Assembly (NCBI GenBank): GCA_017881765.1
Contig: JADGQN010000244.1
Coordinates: 1-7,255 of the forward strand
DNA length: 7,255 nt
Reading direction: 5' to 3'
Source: Syntrophobacterales bacterium
Lineage (GTDB): Bacteria > Desulfobacterota > Syntrophorhabdia > Syntrophorhabdales > WCHB1-27
Shown: piece by piece, positions 1-6,260 of the stretch
How positions within the stretch are numbered: the first letter of the stretch is position 1
Layout: each line of letters begins with the position of its first letter
Notes under the pieces: model-generated
Told to the model about the DNA's origin: nothing
The model's input: the letters and a program-made list of their open reading frames with translations, nothing else
Database searches by the model: none
Program-made: the position numbers and the translations under genes

Positions 1-1
1 T

Positions 2-484
2 ACAGAGGGGCTGCCTGTTCCCACACCAGGAACCCCGAATGGCATAGTGGCTGGATGGTTCCTTGATTTATCAGGTGCGCTCGATCCACAAAGAAACATT
101 AAATATATTGTCGCCAATAACAGCATCGGGACTCGTGGAAAAACTTCTTTTGGTATCGCCGTCTTCACAGATGGGGCTGTAGTTGTCAATAATGCCATTC
201 TTTCAGAGGGACCAGAAGCCCTTGGTTTGGGTGTTTTCTCTTCCGACGGATACATCGCACTCAACAAGATAGAGGGGGCGAGCAGTAGGCCAGGAATGGC
301 CGTTAGACCTTTGAAACCTTTGAAAGGAAGTAAAAATGTTCTGATAGAGAACGATTTAACTAAATTCAAGGGATTAACAGCCGATGTCATTTTTGAAAAA
401 GATGCATCCAACAATTATTATATCGGCCATAGTTGTAAGGTGTCTGACCTTGGTTCCAACAATTCGATCCGAATGACCAAATAA
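2..484 (+). CDS. C-terminal part of a right-handed beta-helix (pectate-lyase-like) protein, 5' end outside window
   Basis: The frame is open from the left edge, so the GTG at 47 is probably an internal Val rather than the true start; about 160 residues are visible, ending in TAA. The sequence has the irregular Asn/Gly/Ile pattern of parallel beta-helix coils, for example VANNSIGTRGKTSFGIAVF, then VVVNNAILSEG, YIALNKIEG and NVLIENDLTKF. In that fold, short strands alternate with Asn-containing turns. Such domains occur in surface or secreted polysaccharide-active enzymes, NosD/CASH proteins and S-layer-like proteins, but no catalytic residues can be assigned from this piece. The last 30 residues (DASNNYYIGHSC and on) look like a final coil and cap. 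It is the last gene of its transcript, since a strong hairpin terminator follows 40 bases downstream. I infer the fold from the repeat rhythm; the substrate is unknown. Confidence 0.7.
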   Translation, partial: TEGLPVPTPGTPNGIVAGWFLDLSGALDPQRNIKYIVANNSIGTRGKTSFGIAVFTDGAVVVNNAILSEGPEALGLGVFSSDGYIALNKIEGASSRPGMAVRPLKPLKGSKNVLIENDLTKFKGLTADVIFEKDASNNYYIGHSCKVSDLGSNNSIRMTK

Positions 485-523
485 ACAGAACAAAGCCAGG
501 AAGGAGTTAAGACGAAAGACTGG

Positions 524-554
524 AAGGTAGGGTGATAATCACTCTGCCTTTTTT
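524..554 (+). terminator. Rho-independent terminator of the beta-helix gene
   Basis: Arms 524-535 and 539-550 pair over 12 positions when two G-U wobbles are allowed, around a 3-base loop (TAA). They are followed by a T run that starts in the descending arm (549-554). The hairpin lies 40 bases after the stop codon at 484 and fits a transcript arriving from the left. On the other strand the stem is not followed by a T run, so it should not terminate the convergent ribonuclease gene efficiently. Confidence 0.8.
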
Positions 555-781
555 CTATGAAACCTTTCTATCAGCAATCCTCAATTGCCAGATGCTGCTC
601 AAGGTGAAGAGTAGGTGAAAGCGAGACGGCTAACTTCCGCGGCTAGGTTCCTGAAAGCGGCTATGCCGCCTGCTCCGGAGGAATTGAAGATTATGCGTAA
701 TGTGCAATCTCCAGGCGATCCCTGACTACCAAATTTGTAAATGCTGTGCGGCGTCTCCTTACTTCCATCAATCAGCCTTGA
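555..781. other. Convergent intergenic region, no confident gene
   Basis: This stretch lies between the terminator and the 3' end of the ribonuclease gene. A 36-codon open frame (GTG at 615 to TGA at 723-725) could be read on the plus strand, with a peptide starting VKARRLTSAARFLKAAMPP. It has only a weak AAGG about 10 bases upstream and no family I recognise. A small perfect inverted repeat (GCGGC-TAT-GCCGC, 657-669) lies within it. I see no RNA gene and no clear terminator for the minus-strand ribonuclease. Confidence 0.4.
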
Positions 782-2287
782 TCACCCAACTCTCCTGAAG
801 TCGATGAACCCCTGTTCCACGTCCGTACGAATCAGTTGCACTTGGATCTTTTGGCCCACGTCGATGCCTTCGAATCCCTGCACCAGTCTCCCTTCAACAG
901 GAGGATCAAGAAGGCGGGCCCACGTGCCTTTCGGGGCCGCGCCGGTGACGATGGCATCGAACCGTTCCCCGATTCTTGCCTCCAGCAGCATTGCCGCTGC
1001 CGATTTTTCGACCTGCCGTTCCACCTTTTTGGCAGCATTCTCTTGCTCTGTGCAGTGTTTACTCAACGCCCCCAGGTCTTCCGTTTCATAAGGTACGGGA
1101 TGTTGACCCATCGCAGCCTTCAGCAGTCGCTGCGTGACGAGGTCCGGATACCGGCGGTTAGGGGCTGTGGAATGGGTATAGTCTCCGACAGCGAGACCAA
1201 AGTGCCCGGGGGCAGACTCTCCGGGAAGTTCCGCGACGTATTCGCCCGGTCCCATGAGCTTGATCACAGAGAGGGAGAGGTCGGAGAATCTGAGCGGATC
1301 GGCTGCTTTCTCTTTCGTTAGAAACTGCTCCAGCGCCACCGCATCAGGATCATAAGGAAGCTTGAAGCCACGTTCCCCGGCAAGATCGACAATCCGTTCC
1401 CATCGTTTTGGAGTGCGCACCACACGGCGGAGGGAAGGGAAGTTTTTTGACGAGAGATACCGGGCGGTCACGCCGTTTGCGGCTATCATGAAATCCTCAA
1501 TAATCTCGGTAGCACGGTTCTTTGCCTCCACTTCCAGCCCGCGGATCTCATCGCCGTGAAATATCGATCTGGCCTCGACGGTTTCAAGACTGAGAGCCCC
1601 GTGCAGGTGGCGAAGATTCTTCATGTTTTGCGCTACCCTGTCCTGCATGCGCAGATTCTCATCGAGTCCATTTACCGCGGCAATAGGCTCGGGCACCGTC
1701 CCTTTCCCTTCCAGCCATGCCGCGACGCTGTTATACGCGAGCTTTGCATGATTGCGGACACGGGCCCGGTAGATATCCGAGGCTTGCAAAGACCCATCTT
1801 GGCCGATCACCATTTCAATCACAATCGCCGGTCGATCCTGATTGAAGTTCAACGATGTGAGGTTGGTGGAAAGTTCTTCGGGAAGCATGGGGAATATCGT
1901 GGCAGCCGTGTATACCGACGTAGTGTTGTGGCGGGCGTGATCGTCTATTGCCGAGCCGTTCCTGATGATAGAGTCCACGTCGGCCACGGCAACAAGAATT
2001 TTTACTTGATCCCCGGGCATGGCCTCGGCTACGGTAAGTTGGTCCAGATCAAGGGAGTCATCGTTGTCGATGGAAGCCCACGGAAGGTCCCTGAGGTCGC
2101 GAACCTGCTCACCGTCGGTCACCGCGGGTAGCGGTAGCGATAGCGAAGCATCCTGTAAGGGAGCCTGAATCCCGGCGAGTTCGGTGAGTGCCTCAGCAGA
2201 AAAGTCAGGCAGTAATCCTCTCTCAAGCATCGCCCTGCGGGCGATTCTCCGGAGAATAGCGCGGTGCTGTTTATCGGTCGTATCCAT
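782..2287 (-). CDS. RNB-domain exoribonuclease (RNase II/R family, short form)
   Basis: A 501-residue protein of the RNase II/RNase R family, which degrades RNA processively from the 3' end in the cytoplasm using Mg2+. The RNB domain spans roughly residues 65-430. It contains the metal-binding motif SIDNDDSLDLDQ (72-83), a helical segment EIIEDFMIAANGVTARYL (261-278), and a good match to the family signature from H362 to Q386 (HFGLAVGDYTHSTAPNRRYPD) with the conserved R378/R379. An S1-like RNA-binding domain follows (about 437-501). It lacks the two N-terminal cold-shock domains of E. coli RNase II (about 640 residues) and RNase R (about 800), so it belongs to the compact bacterial subgroup. 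The last of the four acidic metal ligands is Gln (Q83), while D74, D80 and D82 remain. The start is well supported: AGGAGG lies 8 bases upstream of ATG. It is monocistronic as far as visible and divergent from the methyltransferase. Confidence 0.92.
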   Translation of the reverse strand: MDTTDKQHRAILRRIARRAMLERGLLPDFSAEALTELAGIQAPLQDASLSLPLPAVTDGEQVRDLRDLPWASIDNDDSLDLDQLTVAEAMPGDQVKILVAVADVDSIIRNGSAIDDHARHNTTSVYTAATIFPMLPEELSTNLTSLNFNQDRPAIVIEMVIGQDGSLQASDIYRARVRNHAKLAYNSVAAWLEGKGTVPEPIAAVNGLDENLRMQDRVAQNMKNLRHLHGALSLETVEARSIFHGDEIRGLEVEAKNRATEIIEDFMIAANGVTARYLSSKNFPSLRRVVRTPKRWERIVDLAGERGFKLPYDPDAVALEQFLTKEKAADPLRFSDLSLSVIKLMGPGEYVAELPGESAPGHFGLAVGDYTHSTAPNRRYPDLVTQRLLKAAMGQHPVPYETEDLGALSKHCTEQENAAKKVERQVEKSAAAMLLEARIGERFDAIVTGAAPKGTWARLLDPPVEGRLVQGFEGIDVGQKIQVQLIRTDVEQGFIDFRRVG

Positions 2288-2295
2288 GAGATATA

Positions 2296-2301
2296 CCTCC
2301 T
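2296..2301 (-). promoter_or_regulatory. Ribosome binding site of the RNB ribonuclease gene
   Basis: On the minus strand this reads AGGAGG, a perfect Shine-Dalgarno core, 8 bases before the ATG at 2287-2285. It fixes the start of the ribonuclease. Confidence 0.85.
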
Positions 2302-2533
2302 GCCTCTATTTCAAAAATCAGCGATTACTCAGTATTGGAGCATTGCACAAAGAATATGGCAACAAAAATTTCAGACCTATAGTATTTGGCGAAACATTCT
2401 TTTTCTTAATTTCTCTAAGAAAGGGCGTTCTGGCCAAACAAAGAAGATCCTGGAGTCGAGCTACCTTTCCATGAAGGCAGACAGACGGAGGGTCAACCGA
2501 GGGTGCCGCATTCGAAGTCTTTCCCCGATGACA
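2302..2533. other. AT-rich divergent intergenic region between ribonuclease and methyltransferase
   Basis: The two genes diverge across about 320 bases that are visibly more AT-rich (about 2300-2440) than the flanking genes, as expected for promoter DNA. A 7-bp inverted repeat (TTTCTTA 2402-2408 and TAAGAAA 2416-2422, 7-base gap) is present and could be an operator, but it is short and AT-rich. On the minus strand a TTGCCA-like element followed 17 bases later by TCCAAT could serve the ribonuclease, though the -10 match is poor. No gene is supported here; open frames across it only run antisense into the ribonuclease. Confidence 0.4.
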
Positions 2534-2563
2534 TTGACATGGCCATTGGGTTGTATGTATCCT
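2534..2563 (+). promoter_or_regulatory. Candidate sigma70-type promoter for the methyltransferase
   Basis: A perfect TTGACA (2534-2539) is followed after 18 bases by TATCCT (2558-2563, 4 of 6 to TATAAT). Transcription would start near 2570 and give a leader of about 37 bases before the methyltransferase ATG. The position is right and the -35 is exact, but the -10 is mediocre. Confidence 0.45.
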
Positions 2564-2594
2564 GAAAACAGTTCGGACAGACAGGTCATCTCAC

Positions 2595-2599
2595 GGAGG
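2595..2599 (+). promoter_or_regulatory. Ribosome binding site of the methyltransferase gene
   Basis: GGAGG lies 7 bases before the ATG at 2607. This supports that start over the nearby internal Met at codon 8. Confidence 0.8.
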
Positions 2600-2606
2600 C
2601 GATTCC

Positions 2607-3590
2607 ATGGAACAAGGGCTCCACCTTATGGAAGAAGTCGATTTCTGGACGAGCCGGGTTATATTGACTGGCGCCGAACTTGACGTTTTCACTCACCTGG
2701 ACGGAGATCCCCTTACCGCTGAACAAGTGGCGGTGCGCATCGGCGGTGATCCTCGTGCGACAGATCGCCTTCTGGACGCCCTCGCTGCTTTGGGTCTCCT
2801 CGAAAAACAGAAAGATCTTTTCTCTCCTTCCCCAAAGGGGAGGCTCCTCTCCTCCCGACACCCGGAAACGATGCTGCCCGCCGTGCTCCATTACAGCGGC
2901 CTATGGCAAAGCTGGAGCCAATTGACCACCGTTGTGAGAGAGGGAGGGTCCGCAAAAAGGGCCGGCACGGGAATGAACGAGGAACAGAGGAAGGCGTTTA
3001 TAGGAGCGATGGATGTTTTGGGTCGCGATTTATCGATCAGCATAGCGGATACCTTTGATGCGACCCGTTTCAGACGTCTGCTCGACATCGGCGGAGGTTC
3101 AGGGACCTATACCATTGCCTTTCTTCGAAAATATGCTCAGTTGCAAGGCGTGCTCTTCGACCTTCCGCCGGTTATAGCCATTGCCCGTGAAAGGCTCCAG
3201 GCTGAAAGACTGAGCCACAGGGTCTCCCTCATACCGGGTGACTATTACAGAGATACGCTCCCCTCCGGGTGTGATCTGGCCCTGCTTTCCGCGGTTATCC
3301 ATCAAAACAGCCCTGCCGAAAACCTCGATCTCTTCACGAAAATCTATCGAGCTCTGGATCCCGGAGGAGCCTTGCTTATTCGTGACTTTGTCATGGATCC
3401 CTCCCGGACGAGACCGACAAAGGGAGCCCTCTTCGCACTTAACATGCTGGTCAACACCCTCGGGGGAGATACTTACACCTTTGGTGAAATCAGAGAGGGT
3501 CTTGAGAAGGCAGGGTTCGTCAATGTCGTGTTACTTCGGGCAGGCGATCAGCAGGATGGTCTGGTCAAGGCGGAAAAGGCGGTGCAATAG
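2607..3590 (+). CDS. SAM-dependent O-methyltransferase (Methyltransf_2 / acetylserotonin O-methyltransferase-like)
   Basis: A 327-residue class I methyltransferase. The first 90 residues form the winged-helix dimerisation domain of this family (LTAEQVAVRIGGDPRATDRL, then a wing ending LFSPSPKGRLL). A linker and the catalytic Rossmann domain follow. It has the SAM-binding glycine motif LDIGGGSG (159-166), the acidic strand-2 end FDLPPVI (184-190), GDYY (211-214), and LLSAVIHQNSPAEN (226-239). In that last segment His232 sits where the general-base His of plant and bacterial O-methyltransferases lies. Length is normal (330-350). Relatives methylate hydroxyls of small aromatic, polyketide or carotenoid-type molecules; the substrate cannot be told from sequence. 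It appears monocistronic, with its own promoter candidate and ribosome binding site. A role in tailoring the peptides to the right is possible but unsupported, because pcnB lies between. Confidence 0.88.
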   Translation: MEQGLHLMEEVDFWTSRVILTGAELDVFTHLDGDPLTAEQVAVRIGGDPRATDRLLDALAALGLLEKQKDLFSPSPKGRLLSSRHPETMLPAVLHYSGLWQSWSQLTTVVREGGSAKRAGTGMNEEQRKAFIGAMDVLGRDLSISIADTFDATRFRRLLDIGGGSGTYTIAFLRKYAQLQGVLFDLPPVIAIARERLQAERLSHRVSLIPGDYYRDTLPSGCDLALLSAVIHQNSPAENLDLFTKIYRALDPGGALLIRDFVMDPSRTRPTKGALFALNMLVNTLGGDTYTFGEIREGLEKAGFVNVVLLRAGDQQDGLVKAEKAVQ

Positions 3591-3591
3591 G

Positions 3592-3708
3592 CTGATTGCC
3601 CTCCAAGCCTTTGTCGAGTCGATCGATCTCAACCCCGTTATCTGCCCGCCGCAGGCATCTGTAATCGCCGCCGTACGCATAATGCTAAAGGCCCGTATGG
3701 CTGCCTGA
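3592..3708 (+). pseudogene. C-terminal remnant resembling an ADP-forming acyl-CoA synthetase (ATP-grasp) subunit
   Basis: Immediately after the methyltransferase stop, in another frame (codons starting at 3592), the translation reads LIALQAFVESIDLNPVICPP and continues with ASVIAAVRIMLKARMAA before TGA. The pattern 'IDLNPVI..P......AVRI.LK' strongly recalls the last strand and helix of ATP-grasp_5 domains in NDP-forming acetyl/acyl-CoA synthetases, where a conserved (E/D)(I/L)NP(L/V) motif is followed by a Val/Ala/Asp-rich strand and a terminal RI. Only about 38 codons survive, with no start codon or upstream domain, so it can be at most a gene-end relic left by deletion or by insertion of the methyltransferase gene. 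The identification is by eye from a short match and could be coincidence. Confidence 0.42.
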
Positions 3709-3883
3709 TTTTCTATTAGAAGAATTCCGCGATGCACCGTCCAACGCCAATCTTCGCCCATCGGCTCCATCCGGGGGTGTCGCCACTGGTGTTGATGACA
3801 ACCCTCTCTGAAATCCTCGCTCCGCGAATCAGTCGAATCATGCAATAGTGCGAGTAGTATTGGTGAATCCGTGCTGAAGTTCA
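3709..3883. other. Intergenic region upstream of pcnB, nothing recognised
   Basis: This is non-coding sequence between the acyl-CoA synthetase-like remnant and pcnB. I find no hairpin followed by a T run and no convincing promoter pair. A minus-strand open frame covering it (3531-3896) runs antisense into the methyltransferase end, is rich in rare residue combinations and shows no domain. The pcnB promoter probably lies here but cannot be picked out. Confidence 0.35.
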
Positions 3884-3888
3884 GAGGA
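3884..3888 (+). promoter_or_regulatory. Probable ribosome binding site of pcnB
   Basis: GAGGA lies 10 bases before the TTG at 3899 and 13 before the ATG at 3902. Either could be the start; the spacing slightly favours TTG. The next in-frame ATG (3941) has no Shine-Dalgarno-like sequence. Confidence 0.5.
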
Positions 3889-3898
3889 ACGATCACCT

Positions 3899-5281
3899 TT
3901 GATGCCGCTGCAGAACTTTGCTTTTTCGACCGCCTATGTTATGGTGAAGAGCGTGGAACCACGAATCATCCCCCGGAAAGAACACCGCATATCACGAAAG
4001 CACGTGAGCCCGAATGCCCTGCGCACGCTCTACCGGCTCCATGCACGCGGATTCACCGCCTTTCTGGTAGGTGGATGTGTCCGCGACCTGCTCCTGGGGC
4101 GAACCCCCAAGGACTTCGACATAGGCACGGACGCCACACCCGGCGAGATCAGGCGACTTTTTCGTAACTGCGTTCTCATAGGCCGCCGTTTCAGATTGGC
4201 CCATCTCCATTTTGAGAATGAAATAGTGGAAGTATCCACCTTCCGCCGGGCTGCTCTCCCTTCCGATAGTCCGGGCACGGAAGAGACAGGCCCCAATACA
4301 CGTCCTCCCCACCATCGTAAGGACGAGGACGGAATGGTTCTCCTGGACAACGTCTTCGGCACTCCGGAGGAGGATGCTCTTCGCCGTGACTTCACCATTA
4401 ACGCCCTCGTCTATAACATTGCGGATTTTTCAGTTATCGACTACAGCACTGGACTGAGCGACCTTCAGCAGCGGCTTATCCGTCCCATCGGCGATCCTCG
4501 TCTCCGATTCACGGAGGACCCCGTGCGGATGCTTCGTGCTGTTCGGTTTGCCGCATCCCATGACTTTGTCATAGAGCCTGCTGCCTGGGAAATCCTCTGT
4601 GAGCTTTCCTCCACCATCTCCCGCGTTTCACCCGCAAGGCTCTATGAGGAGATACAGAAACTCTTCCTCTTTGGCTCTGCTCGACCGGGTTTCACGCTCC
4701 TCGACAAGAGTGGGCTTCTTGCCGCCCTTTTTCCCAGCCTCAGTCGTTGGACCTACGAGAACAGCCGTCGCTTGGCATTACTGGACGCAAACCTTGAGTG
4801 CCTCGATCAGCTGTATCGGAGCGGCGCACCCGCATCGCCTGCCCTTTTCCTGGCAGCCCTTTTCGGCCCCAGTCTGCAGGACACGGCTCTTGCTCTTCAT
4901 CGTGAAGGCATTCCTCACCAACAGGCACTGGATGCGACATGTGCCATGTATATGAAAGAAATCTCCGAGACCGTGTCCGTCCCGGGACGGGTCGGAGGTC
5001 GACTGCGCGCCATCCTCGCCCTCCAGGCCTCCCTGCACAGAATGCCGCCACGACGGCCCGCTTCTACTATCGCCCGGCCTGAATTCGGAGAAGCCCTGGC
5101 GTATCTCCGCTTTGTGGCGGAGACGCGGAGAGAACATCGAACCCCTCTGCAATGGTGGGACCATTTCCTTTTGGAGACCCCTTCTGTAGCGCCTTCCGAA
5201 CCGCCAACCGATGAACTCCCCGCGAAAAGACGAAGAAGGAGGCGGCGCAAACGTCGCGGCGCCCGCGATACTGCCGCCTGA
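3899..5281 (+). CDS. pcnB: Poly(A) polymerase I (PcnB-type, class II nucleotidyltransferase)
   Basis: A 460-residue member of the bacterial poly(A) polymerase / CCA-adding family, which adds 3' nucleotides to RNA in the cytoplasm. The head domain has LVGGCVRDLLLG (56-67), the catalytic DxD as DFD (72-74), the RNA-facing LFRNCVLIGRRFRLAH (87-102), RRDFTINAL (162-170) and EDPVRMLRAVRFAA (206-219). The N-terminal IPRKEHRISRKHVSPNAL (24-41) and the RNC.L(V/I)GRRFRLAH block match E. coli PcnB as I know it and set it apart from CCA-adding enzymes. E. coli PcnB polyadenylates RNAs and promotes their decay. An ASPALFLAALFG segment (311-323) belongs to the helical body. The tail is strongly basic (RRRRRRRKRR, 444-453), as in PcnB proteins, and probably binds RNA. 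Start is TTG 3899 or ATG 3902; the annotation uses TTG. No terminator is visible after the stop. Confidence 0.92.
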   Translation: MMPLQNFAFSTAYVMVKSVEPRIIPRKEHRISRKHVSPNALRTLYRLHARGFTAFLVGGCVRDLLLGRTPKDFDIGTDATPGEIRRLFRNCVLIGRRFRLAHLHFENEIVEVSTFRRAALPSDSPGTEETGPNTRPPHHRKDEDGMVLLDNVFGTPEEDALRRDFTINALVYNIADFSVIDYSTGLSDLQQRLIRPIGDPRLRFTEDPVRMLRAVRFAASHDFVIEPAAWEILCELSSTISRVSPARLYEEIQKLFLFGSARPGFTLLDKSGLLAALFPSLSRWTYENSRRLALLDANLECLDQLYRSGAPASPALFLAALFGPSLQDTALALHREGIPHQQALDATCAMYMKEISETVSVPGRVGGRLRAILALQASLHRMPPRRPASTIARPEFGEALAYLRFVAETRREHRTPLQWWDHFLLETPSVAPSEPPTDELPAKRRRRRRRKRRGARDTAA

Positions 5282-5577
5282 CCGAAGAAAGGGTCTGCAC
5301 CGGATCGAAAGAATATTCTACCGCTCCATTTAGTGCTTCCTGAAAGAAATGAATCGACCGATCCAGAAAGCATGCCTTCTTTCACTTGGCAATTGTGACC
5401 GGCTGTGGGATAGAAACGCATTGTTTTCTCGATGGCTCCCGCCGAACGTCGGGCACAGCAATCAGTAATCGGGTTCCTCGGCTGATACAAACCATCGTCA
5501 CACCATGGCACACAGGTTGCATGACATCGTTGTGCGCTTTCTATTGGCGTTGCTCTGTCCAGAGAAATATTGAGCGT
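5282..5577. other. Intergenic region upstream of the PqqD-precursor fusion gene
   Basis: About 300 bases lie between pcnB and the peptide gene, with no supported gene. A possible promoter is TTGGCA (5386-5391, 5 of 6) with GATAGA 17 bases on (5409-5414, 3 of 6), giving a long leader of about 170 bases; this is weak. A short inverted repeat CCCG...CGGG sits near 5440-5456 without a T run. The gap suggests the peptide gene is transcribed independently of pcnB. A minus-strand open frame here (4915-5511) is a shadow of pcnB. Confidence 0.35.
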
Positions 5578-5583
5578 AAAGGA
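5578..5583 (+). promoter_or_regulatory. Ribosome binding site of the PqqD-precursor fusion
   Basis: AAAGGA lies 8 bases before the GTG at 5592. There is no alternative ATG nearby that would keep the whole PqqD domain, so this site supports the GTG start. Confidence 0.6.
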
Positions 5584-5591
5584 ATTCTACC

Positions 5592-6260
5592 GTGAAAAGC
5601 GGTGAAACACCAATTGCCAACCCTTTCGTCGTGCTCCGGGAAGAGTTTGACGACTGGGCAATCCTCTTCAACCCCGATACCTGCCGTGGTTTTGGCCTGA
5701 ACCCCATCGGCGTTTATCTGTGGAAACTCTTTGACGGGAAGCATTCGGTTGATGACCTGCTCATGGCTTTGCGCCGGGATGCTGAGAATGTACCCGAGAA
5801 CGTGCATGATTCTGTTGGGGCATTTCTTGAAGCACTGGTTGCTGAGGGGCTCACTGGGTTCCAGTGCACTGAGCCAGAACCTTGTGCTGGAGCGCGAGGG
5901 AGGCGCTGGCTGGAAAACTGTTCGGCCCCAGTGAGCGAGCAAAGCGAGGCGAAGCCCTTTACGTACGAACCCCCGAAACTCATCGATTTCACCGGAGGAC
6001 GAGCAGCCAGAGGTGATTGCACTAACCACGGGTCGCAAGGAGGCCTCATGTGCGTGCCGGGTGCTGGGGCCAGTTCGTCGTGCTACACCGGGGCGTGCTG
6101 GTGCATCAACGGCGTACCCTCCGGGAATGACGCGTGCTGTACCGGGAACGTGGGAGCAGCCGGATCCAATTTTTGTTGGAACGGGGGCAGCGTCGCAATG
6201 GACTGCATAGGCGGCGGGAATCCGCACTGCGGTGATTGCGGTACAGGCTGCACCCGTTAG
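5592..6260 (+). CDS. PqqD-like (ScmD-type RRE) domain fused to a Cys-rich RiPP precursor-like tail, copy 1
   Basis: A 222-residue protein in three parts. Residues 7-92 form a PqqD-family domain (NPFVVLREEFDDWAILFNPD, FGLNPIGVYLWKLFDG, VDDLLMAL, AFLEALVAEGLTGF), the winged-helix RRE fold that binds leader peptides. I recall the closest named relative as ScmD of the SynChlorMet radical-SAM cassette. A linker (93-120) leads to KPFTYEPPKLIDFTGG (121-136), which looks like a leader recognition motif. The tail (143-222) holds 12 Cys at 143, 154, 164, 169, 171, 182, 183, 195, 205, 213, 216 and 220, among Gly, Asn and Ser, and ends CGDCGTGCTR. There is no signal peptide or membrane segment. A related gene faces it at 6802-7255, sharing the PqqD end, the motif and the Cys/Gly-rich tail. 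PqqD domain and paralogy are seen directly; the role as a self-presenting RiPP precursor is inferred. Alternatively the tail could bind metal or be a structural Cys-rich domain. No modifying enzyme lies in the window. Confidence 0.82.
   Translation: MKSGETPIANPFVVLREEFDDWAILFNPDTCRGFGLNPIGVYLWKLFDGKHSVDDLLMALRRDAENVPENVHDSVGAFLEALVAEGLTGFQCTEPEPCAGARGRRWLENCSAPVSEQSEAKPFTYEPPKLIDFTGGRAARGDCTNHGSQGGLMCVPGAGASSSCYTGACWCINGVPSGNDACCTGNVGAAGSNFCWNGGSVAMDCIGGGNPHCGDCGTGCTR

Noticed and set aside
1556..2131. Plus-strand open frames within the ribonuclease region (836-1321, 1556-2131)
   Set aside because: They lie antisense to a gene with clear conserved catalytic motifs, and their translations show no family features.
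2122..2145. GGTAGCGGTAGCGATAGCG repeat as a regulatory iteron
   Set aside because: It lies inside the ribonuclease coding sequence and simply encodes a Ser/Leu/Pro linker (SLSLPLP).
4915..5511. 198-codon minus-strand open frame over the end of pcnB
   Set aside because: Antisense shadow of the Arg-rich coding sequence of pcnB, with no recognisable domain or ribosome binding site.
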